The position numbers were made by a program, and so were the translations under genes. From Hallerella succinigenes (GTDB taxonomy: Bacteria > Fibrobacterota > Fibrobacteria > Fibrobacterales > Fibrobacteraceae): a DNA stretch of 64,000 nucleotides. Of the stretch, positions 51,829-61,289 are shown in pieces (position 1 is the stretch's first letter; each line of letters opens with the position of its first letter). The stretch spans positions 1,922,001 to 1,986,000 of the forward strand of contig NZ_PGEX01000001.1 of assembly GCF_002797675.1 (NCBI RefSeq). The letters are read 5' to 3'. Under the pieces are notes generated by a model. The model was not told where the DNA came from. It saw nothing but the letters and a program-made list of their open reading frames with translations, and did not search any database.

Positions 51829-53048
51829 AGCTAGACGAAAGACGAGAGACGAAAGACGAGAGAGTGTGTCATGAGCGAAGCGAAGGATCCAAAACAATTT
51901 TATCGGAAGTATGCGAATTTATTGTTGATTGTCCTCATTCTACAGCAAATGATGAAGGTATTGGTTTCCCATTAGTGCGAACACCAAATGTTGGCAAAGG
52001 ACGATTGGTGTATAATGACATGCACCGAGTGTCGGAAGATGTCTATAATCAAAGGAATTTTAGAGCTGTTCCACAAGAAGATGATTTAATTTTTGCTCGT
52101 GAAGCTCCTGCAGGAAATGTTGCCTTGATTCGAAAGGGAGAAAAGGTTTGCTTGGGACAAAGAACTGTTTTATTGCGACCGAACAAGCAAAAGGTAGATC
52201 CAAGTTTTTTGACATATTATCTATTAGCTCCTAAACAGCAGTATGGCTTAACAGGAACTGCTAATGGAGCGACTGTTGCTCATGTAAATATGCCAACTAT
52301 TCGCAACTTGGCAATTGAACTTCCTGATATCAAAGTTCAGCGAAAGCTAGGCGGAATCCTTTCTGCCTACGACAACCTGATAGAAAACAACCAGAAACAA
52401 ATCAAACTCCTCGAAGAAGCCGCCCAGCGCCTCTACAAACAATGGTTCATCGACCTCCGCTACCCCGGCCACGAAACCACCAAAATCGTAAACGGCCTCC
52501 CCGAAGGATGGAGAAAAGAGAAACTGGTTGATTTAGCATCAGTCCAATTCGGCTATGCTTTTGATGGCTCTTTATTTAATTCTAATGGCAACGGAACTCC
52601 TATAGTTCGCATTAGGAATATTCCCGATGGGTTTACAAACGACTATACAACAGAAAATGCACCTGAAGAGTATATCATAAACAATGGCGATATTGTTGTC
52701 GGCATGGATGGCGAATTTCACATCAATTCTTGGTGTGGCGACAAATCTTATTTGGTTCAACGCTCATGTTGTTTCAGACCGCACAATCCCAAAATCAAGG
52801 GTTGGCTTTTGTGGGCGATTCATGACCCTATAAAGTTCTTTGAAAAAACAGTCGTTGGTGCAACAGTGGCTCATTTAGGGAAAAAACATATTGATACAAT
52901 AGAACTTTTGACAGGACCAGAAAAGTTGTATAAACCATTTCAAAGTTTGTTCTGCAAACGTCAAACTTTACTTAATCAAAACCGTAAACTATCGGAATCC
53001 CGCGACCGTTTATTGCCTAAACTTATGAATGGCGAACTGGAGGTGTAA
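51825..53048 (+). CDS. hsdS: Type I restriction-modification S (specificity) subunit
   Basis: Two target-recognition domains separated by the conserved helix NLIENNQKQIKLLEEAAQRL YKQWF (shown in parts: DNLIENNQKQIKLLEEAAQ, RLYKQWFIDLRYPGHE). TRD1 includes LVRTPNVGKGRLVYND and ATVAHVNMPTIRNLAIELPD; TRD2 includes DLASVQFGYAFDGSLF and ATVAHLGKKHIDTIELL. It starts GTG 51825, overlapping hsdM. The first ~22 residues (KLDERRETKDERVCHERSEG) come from an interspersed repeat with internal 14-bp tandem units, an unusual N-terminal extension. Confidence 0.93.
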   Translation: MKLDERRETKDERVCHERSEGSKTILSEVCEFIVDCPHSTANDEGIGFPLVRTPNVGKGRLVYNDMHRVSEDVYNQRNFRAVPQEDDLIFAREAPAGNVALIRKGEKVCLGQRTVLLRPNKQKVDPSFLTYYLLAPKQQYGLTGTANGATVAHVNMPTIRNLAIELPDIKVQRKLGGILSAYDNLIENNQKQIKLLEEAAQRLYKQWFIDLRYPGHETTKIVNGLPEGWRKEKLVDLASVQFGYAFDGSLFNSNGNGTPIVRIRNIPDGFTNDYTTENAPEEYIINNGDIVVGMDGEFHINSWCGDKSYLVQRSCCFRPHNPKIKGWLLWAIHDPIKFFEKTVVGATVAHLGKKHIDTIELLTGPEKLYKPFQSLFCKRQTLLNQNRKLSESRDRLLPKLMNGELEV

Positions 53049-53069
53049 AAATGGATAAGGAATTAGGTT

Positions 53070-53222
53070 ATGCCTGAAAAATATGAACCGTCCACAAAAA
53101 GTATAGAATCTATTCTTGGCTTTATCAATTCTGGTGAAGTCGCTATTCCCGAAATTCAACGGCCCTTTGTTTGGAAACCCAAGCAAGTTCGCGATCTGAT
53201 AGATTCCTATGAGGGCTTGTAG
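53070..53222 (+). pseudogene. DUF262 N-terminal stub
   Basis: A 50-residue frame from ATG 53070: EKYEPSTKSIESILGFINSG, EVAIPEIQRPFVWKPKQVRD, LIDSYEGL then TAG. It is the start of a DUF262 (GmrS-like) protein with the DGQQR part and the rest gone. Full family member at 28621-30276. Confidence 0.8.
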
Positions 53223-53318
53223 AAGAGAAAAAAACTGGACTTAACTCATTAAAATCGTTTTTTAACAAATTTAAGCTTTTTAAATAAAAACGATGAGTTG
53301 GAGTATTATATTACCTAT

Positions 53319-56300
53319 ATGAGCGTCGCTAGGAACATATTTAGAGCAATACATGAGGGCCGTTGGCTCTCTATTGAATATGTCAATGCGGATGCTAAAA
53401 CCACTTATTACTGGATAAGCATATCAAATATTGAAATCAAAAATTATAACGGGAAATACCGCGTTCAATTAAATGTTTTTGGCTTACATTTGGGATTGCG
53501 GACATGCAAACAACTTTTTATGTATTGCGATGGCATACGAAATGCCGAAATAATAGAAGGCTCCTTTGCACCTCGAAATGAAAAATTGATTTATGATATT
53601 AATGCCAACCCCTCCAAATATTCGTCAATTTTCACAAATACCCACAATATAGGGATATTGAACTATCTTCAGGAATGTGAAAAGCTTTCCAGCGATAGCT
53701 ACTTAAAATCTTTTCGGTTGCTTGAACACTTGGACGAATCTAAATTCCATAATGGTACATATCGTCTTACAGAAAAGGAAAACAACTCATTAATCGATTA
53801 TTTCGTAAATAGACAAAATAAAAGATCAAAGGGAGAAATTGTTCCAATTGAAAAGTTGGGATTAAATAAGTTAAGCATAAAAAACGAAAAAGGCCTTTAT
53901 GTCTTGGCATATAATGAACTCTTGTTTGATATTCAAAATCAGTCGTTGCGGTTGCAGCGAGAACCGACCATCTTAAAGAAATTTGTGCTCAAGAACGGTA
54001 ACATTTCGCAGACAGTCAAAATATCAAAATATTTGCACGAAGACGAACTTTTCTTGCTAGAAAATTTTGACGCGAACGAAAAGAAAATCAAGGACGCCAT
54101 TATTGAAAATAAGCAGTTGAATTACAAGGAGTTGGTTGACGATATGCCGCATATTGTGGCATTGGAATCCAGCACCTGTGATTTGACAAGTGAATACAAT
54201 GCCATTGCTGAGTCTCTAGACAAGAAGAATCTTTCTACACCGCTGCGAGCTTTCTTTGGGGAGTTTCTAAGTCGATCACGAAAGAGAAAGAATTACCCTA
54301 TTGCTGTGTTAGATAACAAAGTCAATCTTGACCAATTGCTTGCCATTCATAAGACTCTCAAATACCCAATGGCATACATTCAGGGCCCTCCGGGAACGGG
54401 TAAAACCAGAACCATAGTAAATACAATTATCAGTGCTTTTTTCAATAATCAAACTGTTTTACTTTCGTCGCAGAACAATCATCCTGTCGATGGCGCTGTT
54501 GAACAATTAAAGAATATTGAGATTCATCAAAAAAGAATCCCTTTCCCAATTTTACGTTTAGGGAACAATGAAGAAGTCAAGAATTCCTTAGATTACATAA
54601 AAGAAATTTATGAATTCACCCAGAATTGGAAAATAAGGGATGAAGCATTAGATGATTTTAATGCCGAGAAAAAAGAAAATACTGCAAAATTGGCGGCATA
54701 TCTTGAAAAATACGAAGACAAATTGGATTTGTTAGAACGCAAAGAGGCAATTGAAGACTTTTTACGCCAGAATAAGGCTTTTGACATTAGCATCAATATT
54801 CAAAGCAAACAACTGGATCAGATTTTAAAAAATATTGAAAGTCTTGGCGAAATATCGGCAGATCAGGCATTGTCATATCTGCCGAATGATTATGAAAAAT
54901 TCTTATACTACATTCGTTTTCTTTCTGCAAAATGCATTCAGCGGCTAAAAGAACCCAAGTATAAGGAACTTTGGGAAATTGTTAATTGTGAAGATAGAGA
55001 TACAGCTGTTAAGCGGTTTAATAAATATTTAAAAGATGATGGAAATTTAAACAATCTTCAAAAAGTGTTTCCAGTTATTGCAACTACGAGCCAGTCTGCA
55101 AAGAAATTGGGTTCGCCCAAAATTCATTTTGATTTGACCATTCTTGATGAAGCAAGCCAGTGTAACATAGCCATGTCTCTTTTGCCTATTTTGCGTGGTG
55201 AAAGTTTAATGCTAGTAGGCGATCCGCAACAACTGAATCCCGTTATAACGTTGGATGACCTGGACAATAAGCGCTTGATAGAGAAGTATAAAATCGCTCC
55301 CGAGTATGATTACAAGAAAAATTCCATTTATAAATCCTATTTAGCTGCAGATTCTATAAGCGACGAAGTTTTGCTGAGCCACCACTACCGCTCTGTAAAA
55401 GAAATTATTGGATTCAATAACAAAAAGTATTACAATAATAAGTTGCAAATCAATACCCCAAAAAGAAGCTCGCCTCCGCTTGTGTTCCAAGAAACTGCAA
55501 ATGAAGATCCTGTCAATCGTAATACGTCCTTAAATGAAGCGCAGGCCATTGCGGATTTTGTGGCGAATCGTCCAGAAAAGTCAATAGGGATTATTACACC
55601 ATTTGTGGCGCAAAAGCAACTTATAGACCAAGAACTTTCGTCAAGGGGTGTTGCAGCAACCTGCGGGACCGTCCACACTTTTCAAGGGGATGAAAAAGAT
55701 ATCATTCTTTTTTCTTTTGCCCTGACAAAAAGAACGTCGCAGAATACATATAATTGGTTTGCAGGAAACAAGGAATTGATAAATGTTGCTGTTTCGCGAG
55801 CCAAAGAAGAGTTGGTGATTTTTTCTAATAGCGAAACATTGAATAGATTGCGTAAAGATAATGACGATCTTTATGAATTAGTTCAATATGTACAAACGAA
55901 AGGTGAATATAAGGTAACCCCCAAACATTCCCATTCTAGAGCTTTGGGAGTGAAAACATATAGTACCAAAACAGAATCGGATTTCTTTGAGAATATAAGC
56001 CATGTCTTGAGTGTTGTTGATCCGCGTAAAAGATATTCTGTTAAAAAGGATGTTCCAATAGCACAAGTGTTTCAAGAAAATAAAAGTTCTGACAATCTCT
56101 TTTATTCCGGCCGCTTTGATTTTGTTCTTTATGAAAAAGATGGTCAGTATGAAGTTCCAATTTTAGCCATTGAATTGGACGGTGAGGAGCATCGAACCAA
56201 CGAAAACCGCATAAGGTGTGACAAGGCAAAAGAGCGGATTTGTAAAGATCACTTTTTTGAACTTATTCGCATTCCTAATTCATATGCTAGACGCTATAAT

Positions 56301-56339
56301 CACATCAAAGAAATTTTGATTGAGTACTTTAAGAGATAA
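53319..56339 (+). CDS. SF1 helicase with C-terminal nuclease-like domain
   Basis: A ~1006-residue protein. The N-terminal ~80 residues (FRAIHEGRWLSIEYVNADAK) look WYL-like. The DNA2/NAM7-type motor has AYIQGPPGTGKTRTIVN (near residue 355), LTILDEASQCNIAMSLLPIL, LVGDPQQLNPVI, SHHYRS, CGTVHTFQGDEKDIILFS and INVAVSRAKEELVIFS. The last ~150 residues (YSGRFDFVLYEKDG, VPILAIELDGEEHRTNENR) match a PD-(D/E)xK / DUF2726 nuclease. Such helicase-nuclease fusions occur in defence islands. It is directly downstream of the hsd locus with its own leader; the start is uncertain (TTG 53298 also in frame). Confidence 0.85.
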   Translation: MSVARNIFRAIHEGRWLSIEYVNADAKTTYYWISISNIEIKNYNGKYRVQLNVFGLHLGLRTCKQLFMYCDGIRNAEIIEGSFAPRNEKLIYDINANPSKYSSIFTNTHNIGILNYLQECEKLSSDSYLKSFRLLEHLDESKFHNGTYRLTEKENNSLIDYFVNRQNKRSKGEIVPIEKLGLNKLSIKNEKGLYVLAYNELLFDIQNQSLRLQREPTILKKFVLKNGNISQTVKISKYLHEDELFLLENFDANEKKIKDAIIENKQLNYKELVDDMPHIVALESSTCDLTSEYNAIAESLDKKNLSTPLRAFFGEFLSRSRKRKNYPIAVLDNKVNLDQLLAIHKTLKYPMAYIQGPPGTGKTRTIVNTIISAFFNNQTVLLSSQNNHPVDGAVEQLKNIEIHQKRIPFPILRLGNNEEVKNSLDYIKEIYEFTQNWKIRDEALDDFNAEKKENTAKLAAYLEKYEDKLDLLERKEAIEDFLRQNKAFDISINIQSKQLDQILKNIESLGEISADQALSYLPNDYEKFLYYIRFLSAKCIQRLKEPKYKELWEIVNCEDRDTAVKRFNKYLKDDGNLNNLQKVFPVIATTSQSAKKLGSPKIHFDLTILDEASQCNIAMSLLPILRGESLMLVGDPQQLNPVITLDDLDNKRLIEKYKIAPEYDYKKNSIYKSYLAADSISDEVLLSHHYRSVKEIIGFNNKKYYNNKLQINTPKRSSPPLVFQETANEDPVNRNTSLNEAQAIADFVANRPEKSIGIITPFVAQKQLIDQELSSRGVAATCGTVHTFQGDEKDIILFSFALTKRTSQNTYNWFAGNKELINVAVSRAKEELVIFSNSETLNRLRKDNDDLYELVQYVQTKGEYKVTPKHSHSRALGVKTYSTKTESDFFENISHVLSVVDPRKRYSVKKDVPIAQVFQENKSSDNLFYSGRFDFVLYEKDGQYEVPILAIELDGEEHRTNENRIRCDKAKERICKDHFFELIRIPNSYARRYNHIKEILIEYFKR

Positions 56340-56478
56340 CTTTTAACATTTTATGCTGGAGCTGGCTATGGCTGAAAATCTCCCCATATCCCATGTCCTT
56401 GTGGACTGCGAAAACCCCCTTCCTCAGGTCAAAATGTCCGCTTTCATCTCCTAAATCCGGGGCGGAAAGGGGACTTTT

Positions 56479-56967
56479 ATGTCCAGAAAAACTACCGATA
56501 CAACACTCAGGGATTCATTTCTTGAGCGAATAAAGAAGCCGGGATGCCCGTCTGTCAAGACCATCGCCGAAGAAATGAACCTGCCAAAAGCTACATTGTA
56601 CTCATGGATTGCTGCGGAACGGCAACGCAAACGTCAGGGAGTCTCCATGAGCAAGAAATCGGCAAAAAGATCCGCACTCACCAAGTTCAGCCTCGTCGCA
56701 AAATCTGAGGGCATGACACCAGAGGAACTCGAAAAGTTCTGTGCCGAAAACGGGGTTTCTTTTGCGGAACTCCAGTCCTGGAGAGACCTTTCTCTTTCCG
56801 CAATGGAGAACTCTGGTGACGGAAACGTGATGTCCGTAAAACAGCATGAGGATGAAGTTGCCAAGCTCAAGGCGGAACTTGCACGCAAGGAAAAAGCACT
56901 TGCCGAAGCAGCCGCACTCCTGATTCTTCAAAAAAAAACTTCGGCAATATTGGGACCGGAAAAGTAG
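56479..56967 (+). CDS. IS3 OrfA, copy 2
   Basis: Same 162-residue protein as at 24365-24853, with the A9 slip site at 56930-56938. Confidence 0.92.
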   Translation: MSRKTTDTTLRDSFLERIKKPGCPSVKTIAEEMNLPKATLYSWIAAERQRKRQGVSMSKKSAKRSALTKFSLVAKSEGMTPEELEKFCAENGVSFAELQSWRDLSLSAMENSGDGNVMSVKQHEDEVAKLKAELARKEKALAEAAALLILQKKTSAILGPEK

Positions 56968-57992
56968 AAGAGGAAAAGAAACGGAAAATCCTTGCGGCCA
57001 TCGAGGAGGCTATCCAAAATGGCGCAAGGCTTTCCAAGGCGTGCGATGTAATCGGTCTTTGCGAACGTCGTTACAGGCGCTGGCGAAGGAATGTTGCGGA
57101 CAACCGAGGTGGCTATCGTGAAAACAATTCACAACGGCTTTCCCTGGAAGAAACAGCCTCGATTATCGAAAACTTTACGAGGGAAGAATACCGTAACCTC
57201 CCGTTGAATATCGCCCATGCAAAGCTTATGGATCAAGGAATCTACATTGCTTCGCCGTCGACTTGCGAACGCGTTATGAAAGCTTATTATCAAGGCATAG
57301 GCAGAGTCGCCGACCGCAATATTGTGCGGCGTAAACGGCCTGAATATTCAGCGAAAGGACCGAACCAGGTCTGGTGTTGGGACATTACCTGGCTCCATTC
57401 CGAAGTGACCGGGAAGTACTATTACCTCTACTTGATTATCGACATGTATTCGAGGTACATCGTCGGATGGAGTCTGCATACAAAAGAAGATGGAAAACTG
57501 GCGGAGATGCTCTTTGCGGAGACTCTACAAAAATATTACCCCGGCGAAAACGTATCTCTGTTGGTCCATGCGGACAACGGGAAACCCATGCGCAGCAAGG
57601 ATCTTAAATCTTTGTTTGAAAAGCTGCACGTGATGTCAAGCCATAGCCGGCCGCATACGAGTAACGACAACGCCTTTGCCGAGAGCATTTTTGCTACGAT
57701 GAAAAGTCGTGTGGTATATCCGGAATACTTCATGACTATCGAGGACGCAGAACGATTTGTCGTGGAATTTGTGGACTGGTACAACAACGAACATCTGCAC
57801 TCCGGACTGGATTTGCTGCCGCCGTGCGCCGTTCATTTTGGCTACCACCAGGAGATTCTCGACCGCAGAAATGCGTTGCTGGAAAGGTCCAGGGAACTGC
57901 ATCCTGAACGCTTTGGGGGAAGGAGAAAGTTCTACAAAATTGATGAAACCGTCAGCCTAAAACATCGAATCCACTTGCAAAAAGCAGTATGA
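56930..57992 (+). CDS. IS3 OrfB part of OrfAB transposase, copy 2
   Basis: Read in the -1 frame from A9, as in copy 1. One visible residue change from copy 1 (QKYYPGEN versus QKYCPGEN). DDE residues intact. Confidence 0.92.
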
Positions 57993-58836
57993 CATACTAA
58001 CTTTAAACTAAACTAACCGAGCGGACATATTGCCTGAAAATTGCCGGAAAATGTCGGGCTGAACGGCCTGACCGACCTTGTCGTGAATACGGACGGCTCT
58101 CCGCTAAAGTTCGTGCTGTTCCACAATTCCACGAACAAGATAAATCTTTCGCTTACGCAGCTGAAGGATTTCGGCTACGCCCTGAGCGAGGGCCGCGTCG
58201 AACTTGTGGAACTTGCGATTCCCGAGAAGATGACCAAGAAACAGGCCGAAAACGCGCTCGACTTCTACATCGCCTTTTACATGGGCCAAGTGATGCCCCG
58301 CGAACCGTTCAACAGCCATTGCGTGATTCTTTCGAAGGATCATGACTATGACCCGCTCGTTCTGCACGTGCAAAAGCAGTTCGGCGAAGATCGCTGCGAA
58401 CGCGTGGAATCGTACGAGGAACTGGCGAAACGCCTGGGGCTAATCGCAAAGCCTCAAGAAGCGAAAAAGGTCGTTGCGCCCAAGAAGCCCGCTCCGCAAC
58501 CGGCGAAGGCCACGAAGAAGGCTACGCCACAAAAGGCCTTTGACTTGCAAAAGGCTCTCGAAAAGGCGAAGGCGAATCTGAAGGGCATTTCAAAGAATCC
58601 GCCCACCACCAAGGCCAAGTTGCAGAAGACGCTAAAGAACTGGTTCGCCACAGAAAAGCTGACCGACGCAAATATTCAAAGCCTGATAGACTCCCTCCAA
58701 AACGCAGGTTTCCTGGAACTCTCGAAAACCAATCAGGTTAAGTATAAATGATTGCGGTAAAAACATGAATAACTCATTTTGTCACTTTGTGTCAAGTCGA
58801 TGGAGTTATATTTAGGTAGAATAGAAATCCTGAACG

Positions 58837-58937
58837 GCGATAAATTTAAAAATTGGCGATAAATCGGTGATAAACGCTAAAAACGGCGATAAAAGTGGCG
58901 ATAAATACTGAGAACGGCGATAAAAGTGGCGATAAAA
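58837..58937 (+). promoter_or_regulatory. Iterated GGCGATAAA motif before SIR2-like gene
   Basis: About seven copies of (G/T)GGCGATAAA or a close variant (CGGTGATAAA, CGCTAAAAAC) follow one another with ~10-22 bp spacing, the last ending just before the ATG. Looks like an iteron or cooperative binding array; no palindrome. Similar short motifs occur before 30509 and 61290. Confidence 0.6.
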
Positions 58938-58938
58938 A

Positions 58939-60105
58939 ATGATGTCTGATGTTTTTGTCATAGGTGCCGGTTGCAGTGTCCCGTATGGATTCCCTACGGG
59001 TGCAATGCTGATGCAAAAGTTGAAAAATTTTGACTATGGAACGAAATTTCCTAGAAAAAATTATAGCGATGGTGATATTTTCCTAGTTGACTTGTATCAA
59101 GAACATTTCGGTTATTCAAGTACAGATAATAAGATAGAGTATCAAAGCGAATATGCAATGGTCTTGCCATATCCTGAGCATGAAAAATTGTATAATCAAT
59201 TGATGGGTGCGATTGTTCTTCCGTTTTCTCAAAGCGTTCGAAATTCAATGATGGTTTCGACAGATGAATTTTTGAAGAATCGCTTAGGTCAAAAGCAAAA
59301 CGAACAAGCTGATTTCGGAAAACGTCTGATTGCTTACGAAATCTTGAAGGCGGAACAAGCGTCACGGCTTGGCAACATTGATTGGATACAGCATTTGCTT
59401 TCTCGGATAGACCAACAATCCAATTGGGAAGAAATCCTGAAACAAACGTTGTTCCTTACCTTTAATTATGACCGCGTTCTGGAATATTGTATCTTCTTGT
59501 ATCTGACATCGGACAAGCAATATTCAGATGCTGATGCTCATGCTTTTATAAAAGATATGAAAATATTTCATGTCAATGGCTTTATCGGTCCTCTTGAGAA
59601 AATTCCCTTTGGTGCTGTAGAAAATGGAAAGTATCAAGAAATTGCCAAGGGTATGGAAACTGTCTGGGAAAAGCGCCAGAATCGCAATGAATCCGAAAAA
59701 GAAAAGTACCAAGATTTCCTGAAAAATGCGGAGCGAGTCTATTTTATGGGATTCTCTTATATTCCGGATAATCTGGAATCTATAGGGATTCCTCGTGGTG
59801 CTGAGATTATTCGAAACGCAAAAGTCTATGCCACGGCCATGGGCTTGTCTCCTCAGAATCGTCTAAGAATTTCGACGTATCTGGATCTCAAGGACTTTGA
59901 AAAAAGAAACGAAGCTGAGGAAATGCCCGAGATAGAAGTTCGACGCACGCCTTTTATGACGGATATCATGTATCGGCAGGAATATGAAAAGCAAGAAAGA
60001 GTTGCGAAGAAGCAAATAAGAAGCAGACGGATTCGCTACGAAAACCGAATCCTCAAGGACGCAAGTGCGGTTGACCTGATTCTTGATTATTATACGCTTC
60101 CGTGA
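58939..60105 (+). CDS. SIR2-like domain protein
   Basis: A 388-residue protein. SDVFVIGAGCSVPYGFPTGA at the N-terminus is the SIR2-type nucleotide loop; FLTFNYDRVLEYCIFLYL near residue 175 and KIFHVNGFIGPLE near residue 215 are the Asn-Asp and His motifs of SIR2-like NADases; ERVYFMGFSYIPDNLES is the later Rossmann strand. Bacterial SIR2-like proteins of this sort often deplete NAD+ upon phage infection. A basic C-terminal ~60 residues (KQERVAKKQIRSRRIRYENR) is unusual. Standing alone here, not beside the TIR operon. Followed by a terminator. Confidence 0.78.
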   Translation: MMSDVFVIGAGCSVPYGFPTGAMLMQKLKNFDYGTKFPRKNYSDGDIFLVDLYQEHFGYSSTDNKIEYQSEYAMVLPYPEHEKLYNQLMGAIVLPFSQSVRNSMMVSTDEFLKNRLGQKQNEQADFGKRLIAYEILKAEQASRLGNIDWIQHLLSRIDQQSNWEEILKQTLFLTFNYDRVLEYCIFLYLTSDKQYSDADAHAFIKDMKIFHVNGFIGPLEKIPFGAVENGKYQEIAKGMETVWEKRQNRNESEKEKYQDFLKNAERVYFMGFSYIPDNLESIGIPRGAEIIRNAKVYATAMGLSPQNRLRISTYLDLKDFEKRNEAEEMPEIEVRRTPFMTDIMYRQEYEKQERVAKKQIRSRRIRYENRILKDASAVDLILDYYTLP

Positions 60106-60191
60106 TAAAGTGCAAATCAAAAGTAAAACCAGATGTAAAATTTCCTTAAGCCCCTTGCCAATTTTCTGAATATTAGGTACATAACATCCCA

Positions 60192-60226
60192 GCGCGTCAT
60201 TCCCTAGAAAGGAATGATGCGCTTTT
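60192..60226 (+). terminator. Terminator after SIR2-like gene
   Basis: GCGCGTCATTCC pairs with GGAATGATGCGC (one mismatch) around CTAGAAA and ends in TTTT. Confidence 0.8.
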
Positions 60227-60291
60227 GCTTTATCTGGCTTTGCCGTATTGCAAGGGCGTTCCTAGTTGAAACAATAAATGCAGGAGGCCCT

Positions 60292-61200
60292 ATGGCTAAA
60301 AAAGAAATTGTCACTTATTCTCAGCAGACGTTCGAGAATATCAAGCACACCGACGAAAATGGAACTGAATTCTGGTATGCAAGGGAATTGCAAAAAGCCT
60401 TAGAATATACCGAATATGGCAAGTTCTTACCCGTGATAAAAAAGGCTATCGAAGCATGTCGGAAAACCGGCTTTGATGAAGGAAACCATTTCGCCCACGT
60501 GAGCGAGATGGTCAATATCGGAAGTGGTGCAGAAAGAAAAATGGATAGCTACAAGCTTTCCCGTTACGCTTGCTACCTGATTGTGATGAACGGAGACCCT
60601 CGCAAAGAAGTGATTGCCCTGGGTCAAACATATTTTGCTGTTAAAACCCGGCAGAAGGAAATTTCGGACTCTGCGGCACAGCTTTCGGAAGACGAAAAGC
60701 GCTTGGCCATTCGCGACGAAGTGACTATTCGCAACAAATTCCTCGACAGTTCTGCAAAGGCGGCCGGTGTTGAAACGCCTGTGGATTACGCCGTGTTCCA
60801 GAATCGTGGTTACCAGGGACTCTATAACGGCTTGGGGATGAAGGATATCCACAAACGCAAAGGACTCAAGAAAAACGAGCAAATACTGGACCACATGGGA
60901 GCTACAGAGCTTGCAGCAAATCTTTTCCGCATTACACAAACAGATGACAAACTCCGTCGCGAAAACATCAAGGGCAAGGAGAAGGCAAACGATACACATT
61001 ATGCCGTAGGTAAAAAAGTCCGCCAGACGATTGCTGAACTTGGCGGAGCAATGCCCGAAAATCTCCCCACGCCCAAAATCAGTGCCAAAAAGTTGAAACA
61101 GGAACGTAAAAAGCCATTGCGAAGAAATGACAAACTACGGCTCCCATTTTGTTGGCGCCAACAAAATGTTTATGTCATTAAAAACAAGGATTTTTGCTAA
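60292..61200 (+). CDS. dinD: DNA-damage-inducible protein D
   Basis: A 302-residue DinD: FENIKHTDENGTEFWYAREL, GNHFAHVSEMVNIGSGAERK, YKLSRYACYLIVMNGDPRKE (BRO-N-like region), VIALGQTYFAVKTRQKEISD, then VFQNRGYQGLYNGLGMKDIH and ILDHMGATELAANLFRITQT. In E. coli it is LexA-controlled and modulates RecA; that role is carried over by family only. ATG 60292 follows GGAGG; the upstream extension is spurious. The last ~20 residues (RLPFCWRQQNVYVIKNKDFC) look unlike DinD and contain a 24-bp palindrome, so the 3' end may have been replaced. Confidence 0.9.
   Translation: MAKKEIVTYSQQTFENIKHTDENGTEFWYARELQKALEYTEYGKFLPVIKKAIEACRKTGFDEGNHFAHVSEMVNIGSGAERKMDSYKLSRYACYLIVMNGDPRKEVIALGQTYFAVKTRQKEISDSAAQLSEDEKRLAIRDEVTIRNKFLDSSAKAAGVETPVDYAVFQNRGYQGLYNGLGMKDIHKRKGLKKNEQILDHMGATELAANLFRITQTDDKLRRENIKGKEKANDTHYAVGKKVRQTIAELGGAMPENLPTPKISAKKLKQERKKPLRRNDKLRLPFCWRQQNVYVIKNKDFC
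61145..61168. repeat. Perfect 24-bp palindrome in the dinD tail
   Basis: CATTTTGTTGGC followed immediately by its complement GCCAACAAAATG, centred on GGCGCC. Confidence 0.9.
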
Positions 61201-61289
61201 AAATTGGAAAAACAGGCCAAAATGTCGTAAAAATAGTTGGAAAAGCGGACAAAATTAGTTATTTTAAGGTTGGATAAACGGAAAAACTG

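Larger units (their letters stand above)
56415..58046 (+). mobile_element. IS3-family element, copy 2
   Basis: 1632 bp, nearly identical to 24301-25932 and in the same orientation, with a 5-bp target duplication GAAAA at 56410-56414 and 58047-58051. Noted differences are single bases (for example TATTGC versus TATTAC in orfB), so the two copies are recent. Confidence 0.94.
56368..58751 (+). pseudogene. PIN/NYN-like nuclease gene split by IS3 copy 2
   Basis: MAENLPISHVLVDCENVGLN is formed by joining 56368-56414 to 58052-58751, i.e. removing IS3 and one GAAAA duplication; the frame is then intact for 248 residues. VLVDCEN is the first acidic motif of a NYN/PIN-type RNase fold; further acidic positions are in FYIAFYMGQ and SHCVILSKDHDYDPLVLHVQ (D-x-D). 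The C-terminal half is a Lys/Ala-rich linker (VAPKKPAPQPAKATKKA) and a small helical domain. Currently broken; precise IS3 loss would restore it. Confidence 0.8.

Noticed and set aside
49969-51897. Long minus-strand open frame (~640 codons) opposite hsdM
   Set aside because: It is the antisense of a clear HsdM frame and has no domain-like sequence; it arises from codon bias.
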